From: Candidatus Zixiibacteriota bacterium
GTDB taxonomy: Bacteria; Zixibacteria; MSB-5A5; DSPP01
Direction: 5' to 3'
DNA: 64,000 nt
Assembly: GCA_022614805.1 (NCBI GenBank)
Contig: JAKEHY010000038.1
Location: forward strand, 248,001-312,000
The notes under the pieces were generated by a model, which saw only the letters and a program-made list of their open reading frames with translations, did not search any database and was not told where the DNA came from. Position 1 is the first letter of the stretch, and every line of letters begins with the position of its first letter. Below, one piece after another: positions 36,382 through 45,311 of the stretch. A program made the position numbers and the translations under genes.

Positions 36382-38475
36382 CTACGGATCGCAAGGGGGG
36401 GATTGATCCAAAAATGTTGCGTTTACGGTTAAAACGATGTCGGCCCCCGTATAGGCCCCGTTACAATCCAGGTCCGCCACTTCGGGGGGAGTCAGAGGGT
36501 CCCCAAGGAAGATAAAGCCGAGCAGTATCACGATGTCGGCGGCGGTCAATTGGTTGTCCATGTTGGTGTCCCCCAGTTTAAGCAAGGTAAAGCGGAAAAC
36601 CTCGTTGCTCGGAGTGGGAGCCCCTTGCATATCGAAAGCCGTGACCTTCCAGTAGTACTGTCGGCCACGGACCGTAAGCGCCCCGGTTGGAACCGTGAAG
36701 GAACTGGTGATAAGTCCGCCGACCGTTACGGCGGAATCGAAGTTGGCAAGGGGAGCGACGGAAACTTCGTAGGTTACGGCGTCAAACGGATCGGGGTCGG
36801 TGGCATCGGCCCAGTCTAGGGTAGGCATTCTGGTTACCGTAAAGCCGTTGTCGGGTGGGGATAAAAGCGAGAACGGAGGGAGCGGCTCGTTGACGGCATT
36901 TATGTAGAAATCCTGCAGGGGTGAAAAAGCGGAACGGGCTCCCTTGGCGTCCACCGTTCGCACGGCCCAGAACCAGTGGCCGTTTTCGGCCAGGCTGTCC
37001 GGCGCGACCAGCGTGGTTTCCCCAGGCGGGGTGAGGTAGCGGAATTCGAAATCGTCGGTGATTTCTCCGTCCCTGTCCAGCCGCAGTTCATAGCGCAGGC
37101 TTGACGGAGGGTCGTCGGGGTCGGAGGATTGGAACCAGGAAAAAAGGGGCCGATGTTCTGTCAATACAATCCCGCCCGATGGTGAAAAGCCGCCGGGTAC
37201 CGGCCGCGGCGAACTGTCCGCCAGGTTCAAATAAAACTGGCGGAGTCCGCTCGTATAAGCGGATGTCCCGCCGTGGTTATCTACGGCCCGCACCCGCCAA
37301 AAATAGGAAGAATCGTCCTTCAGGTTGTCGTGATCGGCCAGAGCGCTTAGCTGGACGGCCAAGGCATTCGGAAACGCTCGAAGGGCAGGGGCGGTTACCC
37401 CTTCTTGGGACACCGTGTTTTCGTCAATTCCGCTCTGGTTCACTTCCGGGCTGGAGAAATCAAAGTTGTCGTCTATTTGCAACTGGTAGGTGAGCTGGTC
37501 GCCCGGATCCGGGTCGGTGCTCTCCAGCCAGATCAGATAGTCAAACATACTCAAATCCGAGCCGCTGGGAGGGGATATGTCCACCGGCGGGGTGGGTGTG
37601 GCATCCAGACGAAAGGTTCTCGTCTCCAAGGAAAAAGAAGTGTCGTCATCCGCGGTAACGGCGCGAACCTTCCAGTAATACGTAGCCCCTACCTGTAAAT
37701 CTGCCGGCACCTGCCAGGTGGTGTCAGGCAGGGGGGGGGAGGTATCGGTTGGGCTGAAGGAAGGGTTGTCGGCCAGAAAGACCATGTACGTAGCGGGGAT
37801 GGTAGCGGTGTCCCGCAGAGAATACCAGAGAAAGGTGGGTCTCTGCTCCGGAATCACCGCCCCGTCCGGGGGAGCAATCAGGTCCAGTTGAAAGGGAACG
37901 CCGACCTGGATGACGCTTGCGACAAAGTTGACCGGCACGTCGATGGCGCCCGTCTTGGTGAAGTACGGAATTTGCCCCGACACCCGACCGGAATCGAATC
38001 CAACCGTCCCCACCGGGTCCACTTTGGTCACGGTGTCAAACTTTATGTCCCAGACCCCCTTACGGGTCGGGTTGGGAGGTTCGTTGGTGCTCGGGTCCAC
38101 CCCGTCGCCCCCGGCCGCCAAAAGAAATGTGTCCGGGCTGACGCTGTTGTATCTGAAGCTGACGCCGGTAAAATAGCGGAGCGTGTTGTCGGTCAAAAGC
38201 GCCACCACGCCGGTGAAGGAGCGGGGGCGGGACAGGGTCATATAAGCACCGCCCGAAAGGGACCTTTCTATGAGCGGCAGAACCATATAGGCAAGGGAGT
38301 CTTTGTTGGTAATGGAAACCCGCATCCGCACCACCCCGCTGCCACTGGCACCGGCAATGGGTGCCACGATTTTGGACTCCAAAATCATGGAGTCGCGCTC
38401 ATCCGGTGTTTGGGCTGAAAGCGAACCGATTGGCAGAAAGAGAACCCCCAGCAGCAAAAGTCCCGTTTTACGCAT
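36382..38475 (-). CDS. Large secreted multi-domain protein with dockerin-like C-terminus
   Basis: 697 residues. A signal peptide (MRKTGLLLLGVLFLPIGSLS) precedes a beta-rich domain, then four or so repeats of fibronectin-III type with the wording RPTFLWYSLRD, YYWKVRAV, SSYFWRVRAVDNHG and RQYYWKVTAFD. The end holds two dockerin-like motifs (GDTNMDNQLTAADIVILL and LDCNGAYTGADIVLTV). Such proteins are extracellular scaffolds or adhesins; no enzymatic motif is seen. SD AAAAGGAGG lies before the ATG. A promoter candidate is at 38521-38546. Confidence 0.88.
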   Translation of the reverse strand: MRKTGLLLLGVLFLPIGSLSAQTPDERDSMILESKIVAPIAGASGSGVVRMRVSITNKDSLAYMVLPLIERSLSGGAYMTLSRPRSFTGVVALLTDNTLRYFTGVSFRYNSVSPDTFLLAAGGDGVDPSTNEPPNPTRKGVWDIKFDTVTKVDPVGTVGFDSGRVSGQIPYFTKTGAIDVPVNFVASVIQVGVPFQLDLIAPPDGAVIPEQRPTFLWYSLRDTATIPATYMVFLADNPSFSPTDTSPPLPDTTWQVPADLQVGATYYWKVRAVTADDDTSFSLETRTFRLDATPTPPVDISPPSGSDLSMFDYLIWLESTDPDPGDQLTYQLQIDDNFDFSSPEVNQSGIDENTVSQEGVTAPALRAFPNALAVQLSALADHDNLKDDSSYFWRVRAVDNHGGTSAYTSGLRQFYLNLADSSPRPVPGGFSPSGGIVLTEHRPLFSWFQSSDPDDPPSSLRYELRLDRDGEITDDFEFRYLTPPGETTLVAPDSLAENGHWFWAVRTVDAKGARSAFSPLQDFYINAVNEPLPPFSLLSPPDNGFTVTRMPTLDWADATDPDPFDAVTYEVSVAPLANFDSAVTVGGLITSSFTVPTGALTVRGRQYYWKVTAFDMQGAPTPSNEVFRFTLLKLGDTNMDNQLTAADIVILLGFIFLGDPLTPPEVADLDCNGAYTGADIVLTVNATFLDQSPPCDP

Positions 38476-38520
38476 AGCCGGCCTCCTTTTCTTAAGTTTA
38501 ACGTTCTTTGTCGCCGTAAG

Positions 38521-38546
38521 ATTATATTACTTTTCGTCTGTGTCAA
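38521..38546 (-). promoter_or_regulatory. Candidate promoter of the large secreted protein
   Basis: Minus strand TTGACA (38546-38541) and TATAAT (38526-38521) are both perfect but only 14 bp apart. TTTCTT three bases upstream of TTGACA gives an 18-bp spacing. One of the two pairings is probably used. Confidence 0.5.
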
Positions 38547-38624
38547 GAAAATAATTGCAATGTGACATTTATTGGGCGAACCAAACCCTCTTCAAGTCGG
38601 CTGGAAGGGTATGGAAGCTGGTTT

Positions 38625-39428
38625 TCAGCGCCAATTGAGCCACAAAAAGAAAAGGCCGGCCGCCCAGCAATAATAGGAGAATCCTTCCAACGAATGTTTG
38701 CGCAAGATTTTGAGCAGCAAATAGATAGCCAAAACGCCGCTTAAAAAAGACGCGGCTGCCGCGACGTAGAAAAGCCCCCAATCGTTATAAGGGTTTTCGC
38801 TTTTGACGAGTTTTGGCACTTCCAGGAGGGCCGCCCCGGCGATGGCGGGAATCGAAAGCAAAAAGGAGTAGTCGGCGGCTTTTTTGCGCTCCAGCCCCAT
38901 AAAAAGCCCGACTGTGATGGTTGAACCAGAACGGGAGATGCCGGGCAAAATCGCCACGGCCTGGGCCAGACCCACCGCCAGCGTGTTTTTGTAATTGAGC
39001 GGGGCTCCCGTGGGCCTGGAATATCGGGAAAGAAAAAGAAAAAACCCGGTTATAAGAAGGAAACTTGAAATCCAGATGGGTTTATCAAAAGCTTCCTCGA
39101 AAAATTTCTGAAATCCTCCTCCAATCGCCGCCGCCGGAATGGAACCCCAGAGGACGAAAAGTACCATTCGCCAATCTTCCTTCCGTTCCTCCGGCAGTTT
39201 GCCTGCCAGTTTCAGGAAAAACGCTTGGACAAAACGGAAAACTTCTTTTCGATAAAAAACAAGAACGGAAGCCAGCGTGCCGAGATGCAGAACCACGTCA
39301 AAAGCGACATTATCCAGCTTGGATTCAAAAACATGCTGGAAGAGGGCCAGATGGGCCGAGCTGGAAACCGGCAAAAACTCGGTCGCCCCCTGCAATACAG
39401 CCAGAAAGAAAATCTGCCAGGTTTCCAC
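38625..39428 (-). CDS. uppP: Undecaprenyl-diphosphatase
   Basis: 267 residues, eight helices. Family motifs are GATEFLPVSSSAHL near the N-terminus and PGISRSGSTITVGLFMGL in the middle, both catalytic. It recycles the undecaprenyl carrier for peptidoglycan and O-antigen synthesis. The GTG start at 39428 has no SD. A TTGACG-16-TAAACT promoter ends 7 nt before it, so the mRNA is likely leaderless. Confidence 0.95.
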   Translation of the reverse strand: METWQIFFLAVLQGATEFLPVSSSAHLALFQHVFESKLDNVAFDVVLHLGTLASVLVFYRKEVFRFVQAFFLKLAGKLPEERKEDWRMVLFVLWGSIPAAAIGGGFQKFFEEAFDKPIWISSFLLITGFFLFLSRYSRPTGAPLNYKNTLAVGLAQAVAILPGISRSGSTITVGLFMGLERKKAADYSFLLSIPAIAGAALLEVPKLVKSENPYNDWGLFYVAAAASFLSGVLAIYLLLKILRKHSLEGFSYYCWAAGLFFLWLNWR

Positions 39429-39435
39429 AGGCCGG

Positions 39436-39463
39436 AGTTTAATGCTTAACGCTTTTTCGTCAA
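39436..39463 (-). promoter_or_regulatory. Promoter of uppP, probably leaderless
   Basis: Minus strand TTGACG (39463-39458), 16 bp, TAAACT (39441-39436). The distance to the GTG at 39428 is 7 nt, placing the transcript start at the start codon. Confidence 0.55.
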
Positions 39464-39562
39464 GCCATAAACGGCGGCCGCGGCATCGGTTGCGGCAGTT
39501 CTCGAACCAAGAGACTTTACCGTTTGCGCCCTTTTGCTTAGATTACCGCAAGAGATTGTACG

Positions 39563-40429
39563 ATGACCATAACCGAAGAAAAAATCTACACCCGGCTGCT
39601 TACGGAAACGGCGGGCGTTTCCCCCCGCCTGTTTCAGGAGCTTTTGCTTTCCTATGGGCAGCCCTCGGACATTTTTGAGGTCCCCGTTCCCGAGCTTTCC
39701 GCCCACCCCCGGGTCGGGGGCAAGCTGGCCAAGGCCATCGGCAAAGCCAAGGAGAACTATCTCAAAATCGAGTCGGAAACCAACGACTTTGCCGCCCAAA
39801 AAATATACACGCTTTCTTTTCTGGAGGAAAACTACCCGCTCCTTTTGCGAGCGTTGGGAGACCCGCCGCCGCTTTTGTTTTACCGGGGCGCTCTGCCGGC
39901 CGACGATGAAAAATCAGTGGCGGTCATCGGCCCCAACCTTCCGTCCCAGGATTCGGTCGGCCAGGCGGTTCGGCTGGGACGTGCCCTGGCGCAAAGCGGT
40001 GTTTCCGTCGTCACCGGCTCGGGGAAAGGATTGGAGGCTTCGGCCCAAGTCAGCGCAGTAGTAGCTGGTAAGCCCTCCCGGCTGGTGCTTTCCTGCGGGC
40101 ACGAGGCGGATTTGACGGACGAGGAAATAACGCTGGGGGTGCAGGTGGAGAAAAAAGGGGTTTTGCTTTCGGAATATTCGCCGCTGACCAAAAAATCGCC
40201 AGAACACGAAGCCGCCAGCCGCCGGTTGGTGGTGGCTCTGGCGCAGGCGGTTTTGGTCATTGCCTCTTCGGGGGTGGATGAACTTACCGAAGCAACCTTC
40301 GAACTGGCCATCCAGCAGGGGAAGCCGATTTTCGTTTTCAACCCGGATAGAGACGCCGTCTTTCCGGCGGAAGTGATTCCGCTCGTGCAGGAAGAGGAAG
40401 TCGATTTGGTCGTCCGCGGCCTGGTATGA
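39563..40429 (+). CDS. Divergent DprA/Smf-like protein
   Basis: 288 residues. An N-terminal HhH-like part (about 10-75) is followed by a Rossmann domain aligned with DprA: EENYPLLLRALGDPPPLLFYRG and VAVIGPNLPSQDSVGQAVRLGRAL. Several core DprA motifs are altered: SGLAxGID is TGSGKGLEA, the RNRIIxGLS stretch is SRRLVVALA, and the Arg of the GxR motif is absent. Normal DprA loads RecA on incoming DNA. This copy may have lost that or acts otherwise. The stop overlaps the mnmE start as ATGA, so it is co-translated with mnmE. Confidence 0.75.
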   Translation: MTITEEKIYTRLLTETAGVSPRLFQELLLSYGQPSDIFEVPVPELSAHPRVGGKLAKAIGKAKENYLKIESETNDFAAQKIYTLSFLEENYPLLLRALGDPPPLLFYRGALPADDEKSVAVIGPNLPSQDSVGQAVRLGRALAQSGVSVVTGSGKGLEASAQVSAVVAGKPSRLVLSCGHEADLTDEEITLGVQVEKKGVLLSEYSPLTKKSPEHEAASRRLVVALAQAVLVIASSGVDELTEATFELAIQQGKPIFVFNPDRDAVFPAEVIPLVQEEEVDLVVRGLV

Positions 40430-41793
40430 CCGATTTTTTGTCCGAAGACACCATCGTCGCCCCGGCCACCGCCCCCGGCGAGGCGGCTTTGGCCATCATC
40501 CGGCTTTCCGGCAAAAAGGCATTTACCGTTGCCGATTCAGTTTTTCAAGGCGGTGTCCGGCCTTCCGAAGCTCCCTGTCACACCATTCATCACGGCTTTA
40601 TTGTTGACCCGGCAACAAAGGATAAAATCGACGAGGTTCTGGTTTCCGTTTTCCGCGCACCGAAGTCCTACACGGCGGAAGATGCGGTCGAAATTTCCTG
40701 CCACGGCGGCCGGGCGGTCACATCCGCCATCGTAGAGGCGCTTGTCCGCGCCGGGGCGAGGCTGGCCCAGCCGGGGGAGTTCACCCGGCGGGCTTTTTTA
40801 AACGGCCGCATTGACTTGGCGCAAGCGGAAGCGGTGGCTGATTTGATTTCCGCCCAATCGGAGGCCTCGCGTCGCTCCAGCTTGGAGCAGTTGGAAGGGC
40901 ATTTGTCCAAAAAGGTGTGCCTTCTGCGCGAATCGCTTTTGGATGTTTTGGCCGAAGTGGAAGCGAATCTTGATTTCCCCGAAGAAGGCATTGAACCCCA
41001 GCGGGCGGAGCAGATTTCCAAGACTCTTACCGATGTCATATCACAGGTTCGCACACTGGCCAAAAGTTTCAAAGAAGGCCGGATTTTGCGGGAGGGATAC
41101 TCGGTGGTCATTGCCGGGCGGCCCAACGTGGGCAAGTCCAGCTTGCTTAATGCGCTTTTGCAAAAAGAACGCGCCATCGTCACCCCCACGCCCGGCACCA
41201 CGCGGGATACGATTGAAGAATGGGCCCTCTTTTCCGGCGTGCCGGTCCGGCTGGTCGATACGGCCGGATTGCGGGAGCGGGGTGGGAAAATCGAAAAGGA
41301 AGGAATGCGCCGGACGGAAGAGGCCATCGAAAAAAGCGATTTGGTTTTGCTGATGCTGGATGCCTCTCAAAAATTGAATGACGAAGACCGGCAGCTTTTG
41401 GAAAAATATCAGAGGCGAAAGAGGCTAATGCTTTACAATAAGGTGGACTTGTTGACGCAACAGCCGTCTTCGGCTGAAACGAACGGTGCCCTTTACATCT
41501 CCGCCACCCTGGGCACTGGTTTGGACCGGTTGAAGGAAAAAATCGCCCGGATGGCCCTTCCTTCCTTCGGCACGGAATCGGTTCTGGTCACCTCCGCCCG
41601 GCATAAGGAAGCACTGGCCAAGGGGTTCGTCTATTTATTGCGCGCCCGGCGGGGGCTGGAAAGGGGAAAGGGGCTGGAGTTGGTCGCCTTCGAGCTCCGC
41701 CGCGCCGTGGATGCCTTGGGCGAAATCACAGGGCAAATCGTCACCGAAGATATTTTAGGCCGGATTTTTTCGAAGTTCTGCATAGGCAAATAG
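40426..41793 (+). CDS. mnmE: tRNA modification GTPase MnmE
   Basis: 455 residues. An N-terminal folate-binding domain (APGEAALAIIRLSG), a helical part, an inserted G domain (G1 GRPNVGKSSLLNAL, switch TTRD, G3 DTAG, G4 NKVD) and the C-terminal FCIGK Cys motif. With MnmG (not in the window) it modifies the wobble uridine of several tRNAs. Translation is coupled to the DprA-like gene by a 4-nt overlap. Confidence 0.97.
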   Translation: MTDFLSEDTIVAPATAPGEAALAIIRLSGKKAFTVADSVFQGGVRPSEAPCHTIHHGFIVDPATKDKIDEVLVSVFRAPKSYTAEDAVEISCHGGRAVTSAIVEALVRAGARLAQPGEFTRRAFLNGRIDLAQAEAVADLISAQSEASRRSSLEQLEGHLSKKVCLLRESLLDVLAEVEANLDFPEEGIEPQRAEQISKTLTDVISQVRTLAKSFKEGRILREGYSVVIAGRPNVGKSSLLNALLQKERAIVTPTPGTTRDTIEEWALFSGVPVRLVDTAGLRERGGKIEKEGMRRTEEAIEKSDLVLLMLDASQKLNDEDRQLLEKYQRRKRLMLYNKVDLLTQQPSSAETNGALYISATLGTGLDRLKEKIARMALPSFGTESVLVTSARHKEALAKGFVYLLRARRGLERGKGLELVAFELRRAVDALGEITGQIVTEDILGRIFSKFCIGK

Positions 41794-41978
41794 AAACAGA
41801 TAACTAACCGACTTTTCTTTTTCAGTAAAAAGTGGGGGTGTGAGGTGTAGGGGCTTGATTAATCAAACTCCACTGCTTAACGAAGATTACTTCTGCGGTT
41901 TTGGCGTGTAGTCCACCCCTAACCGGGCAGGCATCCTCGGCACTTTGAGAAAGTCCGTGGTGAAGGCAGGGTTTTCAC

Positions 41979-42007
41979 TTGCCTGTCAGTTCTTTTCCTC
42001 CTATAAT
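41979..42007 (+). promoter_or_regulatory. Promoter of the beta-barrel protein gene
   Basis: TTGCCT (41979-41984), 17 bp, TATAAT (42002-42007), 40 nt before the ATG at 42047, which has SD AAAAGGAGG. The same TTGCCT box with 17-bp spacing is used before pdhA (45268-45296). Confidence 0.7.
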
Positions 42008-42046
42008 CCGTTCACATAAAAACAACTCTGAAAAGGAGGCGGCACG

Positions 42047-42736
42047 ATGGCAACAAAGCATTCGCTTTTCTGGAGGGGAATTTTGGTTTTGACGGTTTTC
42101 GTCCTGCTTGCGTCCAGATTTTCGACCGCGTACGGGGAAGGGAAAGTGGGCCTATACGGCATCCGGATGGTTCCCTACGGCACGGAGGGAGAAAAGCACA
42201 GCCGCCCTGGTTGGGGCGGCGGGCTGAACGTGGTGGCTCCCGTCCCTCAACTTGGAAATATGCTGGCGGGAACGCTGGGCTTCGAGATAACGAACCTGCT
42301 TTCCCGGACGGTGGCGTTTCAGGATGGGCTAACCGGTCTGCGAGTGTATCAGCAAAGTGACCAGAACTATTACCGGCTGTACCTCGGGCCGCAGGTGGGG
42401 GGGCATGGCAATGGATTCGTGCGTCCGCACGCCGGGTTAAACTTGGCCTTGGTTTTTTACAATTTCAAAACGGACGTAGTGGTTCCCGACGATGATAATC
42501 GGGAACTCGAAATCCGACAGAACCTGAAAAGCGAAACCAAAGCGGTCTTCGGCTACGATTTGAGCCTGGGAATGGACTTGAACTTTGCCAACAAGGTGGC
42601 GGTGGAAGGGGGGATGCGTTATTTAAAAAGCTTTTCGGTTCCTCAGCAACTGGGGGAGGGCTCGGTTAAGATTCATCCCCAGTACTTTCAGATCTACCTC
42701 GGCGTCGGGGCTTCGTTCCGGGTTTTTAGGAGATAG
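42047..42736 (+). CDS. Outer-membrane beta-barrel-like protein
   Basis: 229 residues with a signal peptide (WRGILVLTVFVLLASRFSTA) and alternating hydrophobic strands (YYRLYLGPQVGGHGNG, LNLALVFYNFKTDVVV, YFQIYLGVGASFRVF). The C-terminal strand ends in aromatic-Arg residues, compatible with an eight-stranded barrel. No substrate or binding motif is visible. It is monocistronic: promoter at 41979-42007, long hairpin terminator at 42788-42868. Confidence 0.75.
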   Translation: MATKHSLFWRGILVLTVFVLLASRFSTAYGEGKVGLYGIRMVPYGTEGEKHSRPGWGGGLNVVAPVPQLGNMLAGTLGFEITNLLSRTVAFQDGLTGLRVYQQSDQNYYRLYLGPQVGGHGNGFVRPHAGLNLALVFYNFKTDVVVPDDDNRELEIRQNLKSETKAVFGYDLSLGMDLNFANKVAVEGGMRYLKSFSVPQQLGEGSVKIHPQYFQIYLGVGASFRVFRR

Positions 42737-42787
42737 CAGTCGGGTCAAATTACTACCCGTTCTACCCGATTTCGGGGTATAAACCTA

Positions 42788-42868
42788 TGGCGAGCTTTCC
42801 TCTGGCCCTTTGAGTATTGCCTGCCTTAAAAAGGGGCGCTTGACCAAGGAAAGCTCGCCACTTTTTTT
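42788..42868 (+). terminator. Long two-level hairpin ending in a T-run
   Basis: Outer arms TGGCGAGCTTTCCT (42788-42801) and AGGAAAGCTCGCCA (42847-42860) pair perfectly over 14 bp. Inside, CCCTTT and AAAGGGG can form a second hairpin. A run of seven T follows (42862-42868). It ends the barrel gene transcript. The 45-nt structured interior is large for a terminator and could be a small RNA. Confidence 0.65.
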
Positions 42869-42869
42869 G

Positions 42870-42897
42870 TTGACAATTCCAATTTTCAGCTTATTGT
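42870..42897 (+). promoter_or_regulatory. Promoter of the secreted protease gene
   Basis: TTGACA (42870-42875), 16 bp, TATTGT (42892-42897), directly after the terminator. The ATG at 42941 has SD AAAGGAGG. Confidence 0.6.
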
Positions 42898-42940
42898 TAA
42901 GTCAGGCAAAAAGGGATAATTACAGTAAAAAGGAGGTTTT

Positions 42941-43981
42941 ATGGGCAGGTTCAAAAATCTAAGTAAGGCGGGACTGTTTTTCGGAGCGGTGCTGCTTGTC
43001 GCCTTTTCACTTCTCTGGGTCGCTTGCAGTGAAAAACAACCGAGCGTAACCGCGCCGGAGCAAACCACCGTGCAATCCGTTCCGAATTTGGCTAGGGCGG
43101 CGGCTGTTCAAAGAAGCCATACCGAGCGCTTGATGGACATCGATGGGGTGGAAGGGGTAGGGTTGGGGCTTTCGTCCAGCGGCAAAACAGCCATCAAAGT
43201 TTTCACCTCGAAACCGAATGTGGCCGGACTTCCCAAGGAAATGGACGGTCTGCCGGTGGAAGCGGAACTCACGGGCAAATTTTTCGCCTTTGCCGCCCCT
43301 CTTACCGGCCGCTACCGGCCGGTGCCGATTGGAGTTTCGGTCGCCAGCAACTCCTTCTGCGCGGCCGGCACCATTGGCTGCATCGTGGAACGGGCGAACA
43401 AAAAGTACATCTTGAGCAACAATCACGTTTTGGCGCGCGAAAATCTGGCTTCCATCGGCGAGGATATCGTCCAGCCCGGCCGCTACGACAACAAGCCGAT
43501 ATGCGCCAACCACCTCGAGACAGACAAGGTGGCCGACCTGTCCGATTTCGTTCCGCTCAAATTCGATGGTTCAGACAATCTGGTGGACGCCGCCATCGGG
43601 GAGCTTTCTACTTCCGATTTCACCTGCGCCACACTGCCCCAATTTTACGGCCTGCCGGGTTCCACTCCGGTGGAGGCCACGCTCGGTTTGCCGGTCAAAA
43701 AAGTCGGCCGCACCAGCGTCTTGACCACCGGCACTGTGATTGCCGTCAACGCCACCGTCAACGTCAACTACGGCGCACCCGGGGTGGCCCGCTTCGTCGG
43801 CCAAATTGTAACCTCCCGGCATTTCATCAAATCGGGCGACTCCGGTTCCTTGATGGTAACGGACGACGCCAACAATGACCCGGTCGGCCTGCTTTTCGCC
43901 GGGACGAGTGACGGAATTGCCATCGCCAACCCGATTGACGAGGTGCTGAAAGCTTTCCACGTCTCCATCTGCGGCGACTGA
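42941..43981 (+). CDS. Secreted trypsin-fold (S1-like) serine protease
   Basis: 346 residues with a signal peptide ending near the Cys in LLWVACSEK, which may be lipidated (weak lipobox). The catalytic triad is readable: His162 in SNNHVLA, Asp216 in VDAAIGEL and Ser301 in SGDSGSLMV. The spacing fits a chymotrypsin fold. Between signal peptide and protease is a domain (SHTERLMDIDGVEGVGLGLS) like those preceding proteases of this type. The substrate is unknown. The promoter is at 42870-42897, and a bidirectional terminator follows. Confidence 0.85.
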   Translation: MGRFKNLSKAGLFFGAVLLVAFSLLWVACSEKQPSVTAPEQTTVQSVPNLARAAAVQRSHTERLMDIDGVEGVGLGLSSSGKTAIKVFTSKPNVAGLPKEMDGLPVEAELTGKFFAFAAPLTGRYRPVPIGVSVASNSFCAAGTIGCIVERANKKYILSNNHVLARENLASIGEDIVQPGRYDNKPICANHLETDKVADLSDFVPLKFDGSDNLVDAAIGELSTSDFTCATLPQFYGLPGSTPVEATLGLPVKKVGRTSVLTTGTVIAVNATVNVNYGAPGVARFVGQIVTSRHFIKSGDSGSLMVTDDANNDPVGLLFAGTSDGIAIANPIDEVLKAFHVSICGD

Positions 43982-43994
43982 ACGGTTTTAGCTA

Positions 43995-44022
43995 AAAAGC
44001 GGGCCGTACGGCCCGCTTTTTT
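43995..44022. terminator. Bidirectional terminator between convergent genes
   Basis: AAAAGCGGGCCGTACGGCCCGCTTTT is a perfect palindrome (centre 44007/44008) with TTTTTT on the plus strand and T-run on the minus strand. It ends both the protease gene and the SIS gene. Confidence 0.85.
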
Positions 44023-44027
44023 ATTGC

Positions 44028-45116
44028 CTACAGCTCAAACGCCTGCGAGGCCTTTTGGTAAAGGGGCTGGTCCTTGCGGTTTTTGTCCGGATTGTTCCCC
44101 AGCTTGAGGGCCAGATAATAGGCGAAAAACTGTAAGGGTTCGACGTAAACCGGCGGTGTGAGTTGTTCCGGCATCCGCGGGAGAAAGAAAACTTCTTCCG
44201 CACTGGTCGATATGCTTCCCTCTTCGGTCAAAAGCACCGTTGTCGCACCGATTTCCTTCATCGCACTCATTGCCTGCAGGCAGCGTTCTTTTCCGGCGCC
44301 CCAGGGAGCGATGAAAAAGGCCACCGCTCCCGGTCCGAGCGAAACCCAGGGGCCGTGCAAGAACTGCTCGACTTCATATCCGGCCGCCAAAAGGAAGGTC
44401 GTCTCCTGCATTTTCAAGGCGGCCTCGTAGGCGGTGTTCATATTCGGCCCGTAGGAGACAAAGACAAACTGTTTCCGGTCAGCCAAGCGCTCGGCCAGCT
44501 CTTTGGCTTGTTGCTCCAAGCCAAGCGTTGACTTCAAAAGTTCCGGCAGCTTTTCGGAAGTCTCGGCCGTTTTGGCCGCAAGGCCAAGCTTTTGCGCCGT
44601 CGCCTCCGCCAATTGCAAAAGAACGGCCAAAGCGGTCACGTAGCTCACCGTATGGGCGGAGGAAAGCTCCTGATAGCTGGTCAAAAGAACGTGTTCCCCC
44701 AAAGTCACTTCCTTTTGCGGATTTTTGCCGGTGACCGAAAGGGAGGCGGCCCCCTTCTCCTTTGCCATTTTGGTGGCCCGCTCGGAAAAGGTTTTCCAGC
44801 CCCGGTGGGTCACGATGATTACCGCCGTTTCCTTGTCCAACTTGGGAGGTGCGTTCACGAATTCGAAGGAGTGAATGAACTGCGCATCCAGCTTGCTTCC
44901 GCAGAGCTGGCGGAAAAAGTATTCCCCACCCATCGCCGCATGGGAGGAGGTGCCGATGCCGACCAGATAAACTTTCTTCTTTTTGCTCAAGGCCTCCGCG
45001 GCGCTGGCGCTCTTCGGCTTGTTTTCCGCCAATGCTCCCGCCACCTCATCGGGCTGGGAAAGAACCGAATCGTACATATAGAACGGATGGGTTTTGCGAA
45101 GCTCGGTTGCGCTCAT
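44028..45116 (-). CDS. Double-SIS sugar isomerase/deaminase-like protein
   Basis: 362 residues with two SIS domains (VGIGTSSHAAMGGEYFF, about 50-190; FVSYGPNMNTAYEAALKMQE, about 215-340) as in the isomerase half of GlmS and in AgaS/FrlB, but no glutaminase domain. The family acts on aldose/ketose or amino-sugar 6-phosphates; the substrate here is open. ATG 45116 with SD AGGAG was chosen; the frame extends to 45179 without SD. It is divergent from the pdhA promoter. Confidence 0.8.
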   Translation of the reverse strand: MSATELRKTHPFYMYDSVLSQPDEVAGALAENKPKSASAAEALSKKKKVYLVGIGTSSHAAMGGEYFFRQLCGSKLDAQFIHSFEFVNAPPKLDKETAVIIVTHRGWKTFSERATKMAKEKGAASLSVTGKNPQKEVTLGEHVLLTSYQELSSAHTVSYVTALAVLLQLAEATAQKLGLAAKTAETSEKLPELLKSTLGLEQQAKELAERLADRKQFVFVSYGPNMNTAYEAALKMQETTFLLAAGYEVEQFLHGPWVSLGPGAVAFFIAPWGAGKERCLQAMSAMKEIGATTVLLTEEGSISTSAEEVFFLPRMPEQLTPPVYVEPLQFFAYYLALKLGNNPDKNRKDQPLYQKASQAFEL

Positions 45117-45267
45117 CAGTTTCTCCTTTCGTGCCTCCGCACAGCAAGGGAAGCTAATCGGTCGCCCCGGAGGATACAACAGAAATTTTTGCCGCCGGTT
45201 CAGAAGACCCGTCCGGTTGCAACCGCTTATGGAACGTCCGGTTAGCGTTCGCGCCGTATAAAAACTC

Positions 45268-45296
45268 TTGCCTGTCCGGCGTATGGATTTTATATT
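45268..45296 (+). promoter_or_regulatory. Promoter of the 2-oxoacid dehydrogenase operon
   Basis: TTGCCT (45268-45273), 17 bp, TATATT (45291-45296). A start near 45303 gives a leader of about 65 nt that contains the hairpin at 45312-45342. Confidence 0.65.
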
Positions 45297-45311
45297 GGAA
45301 GCTTGTTTACC

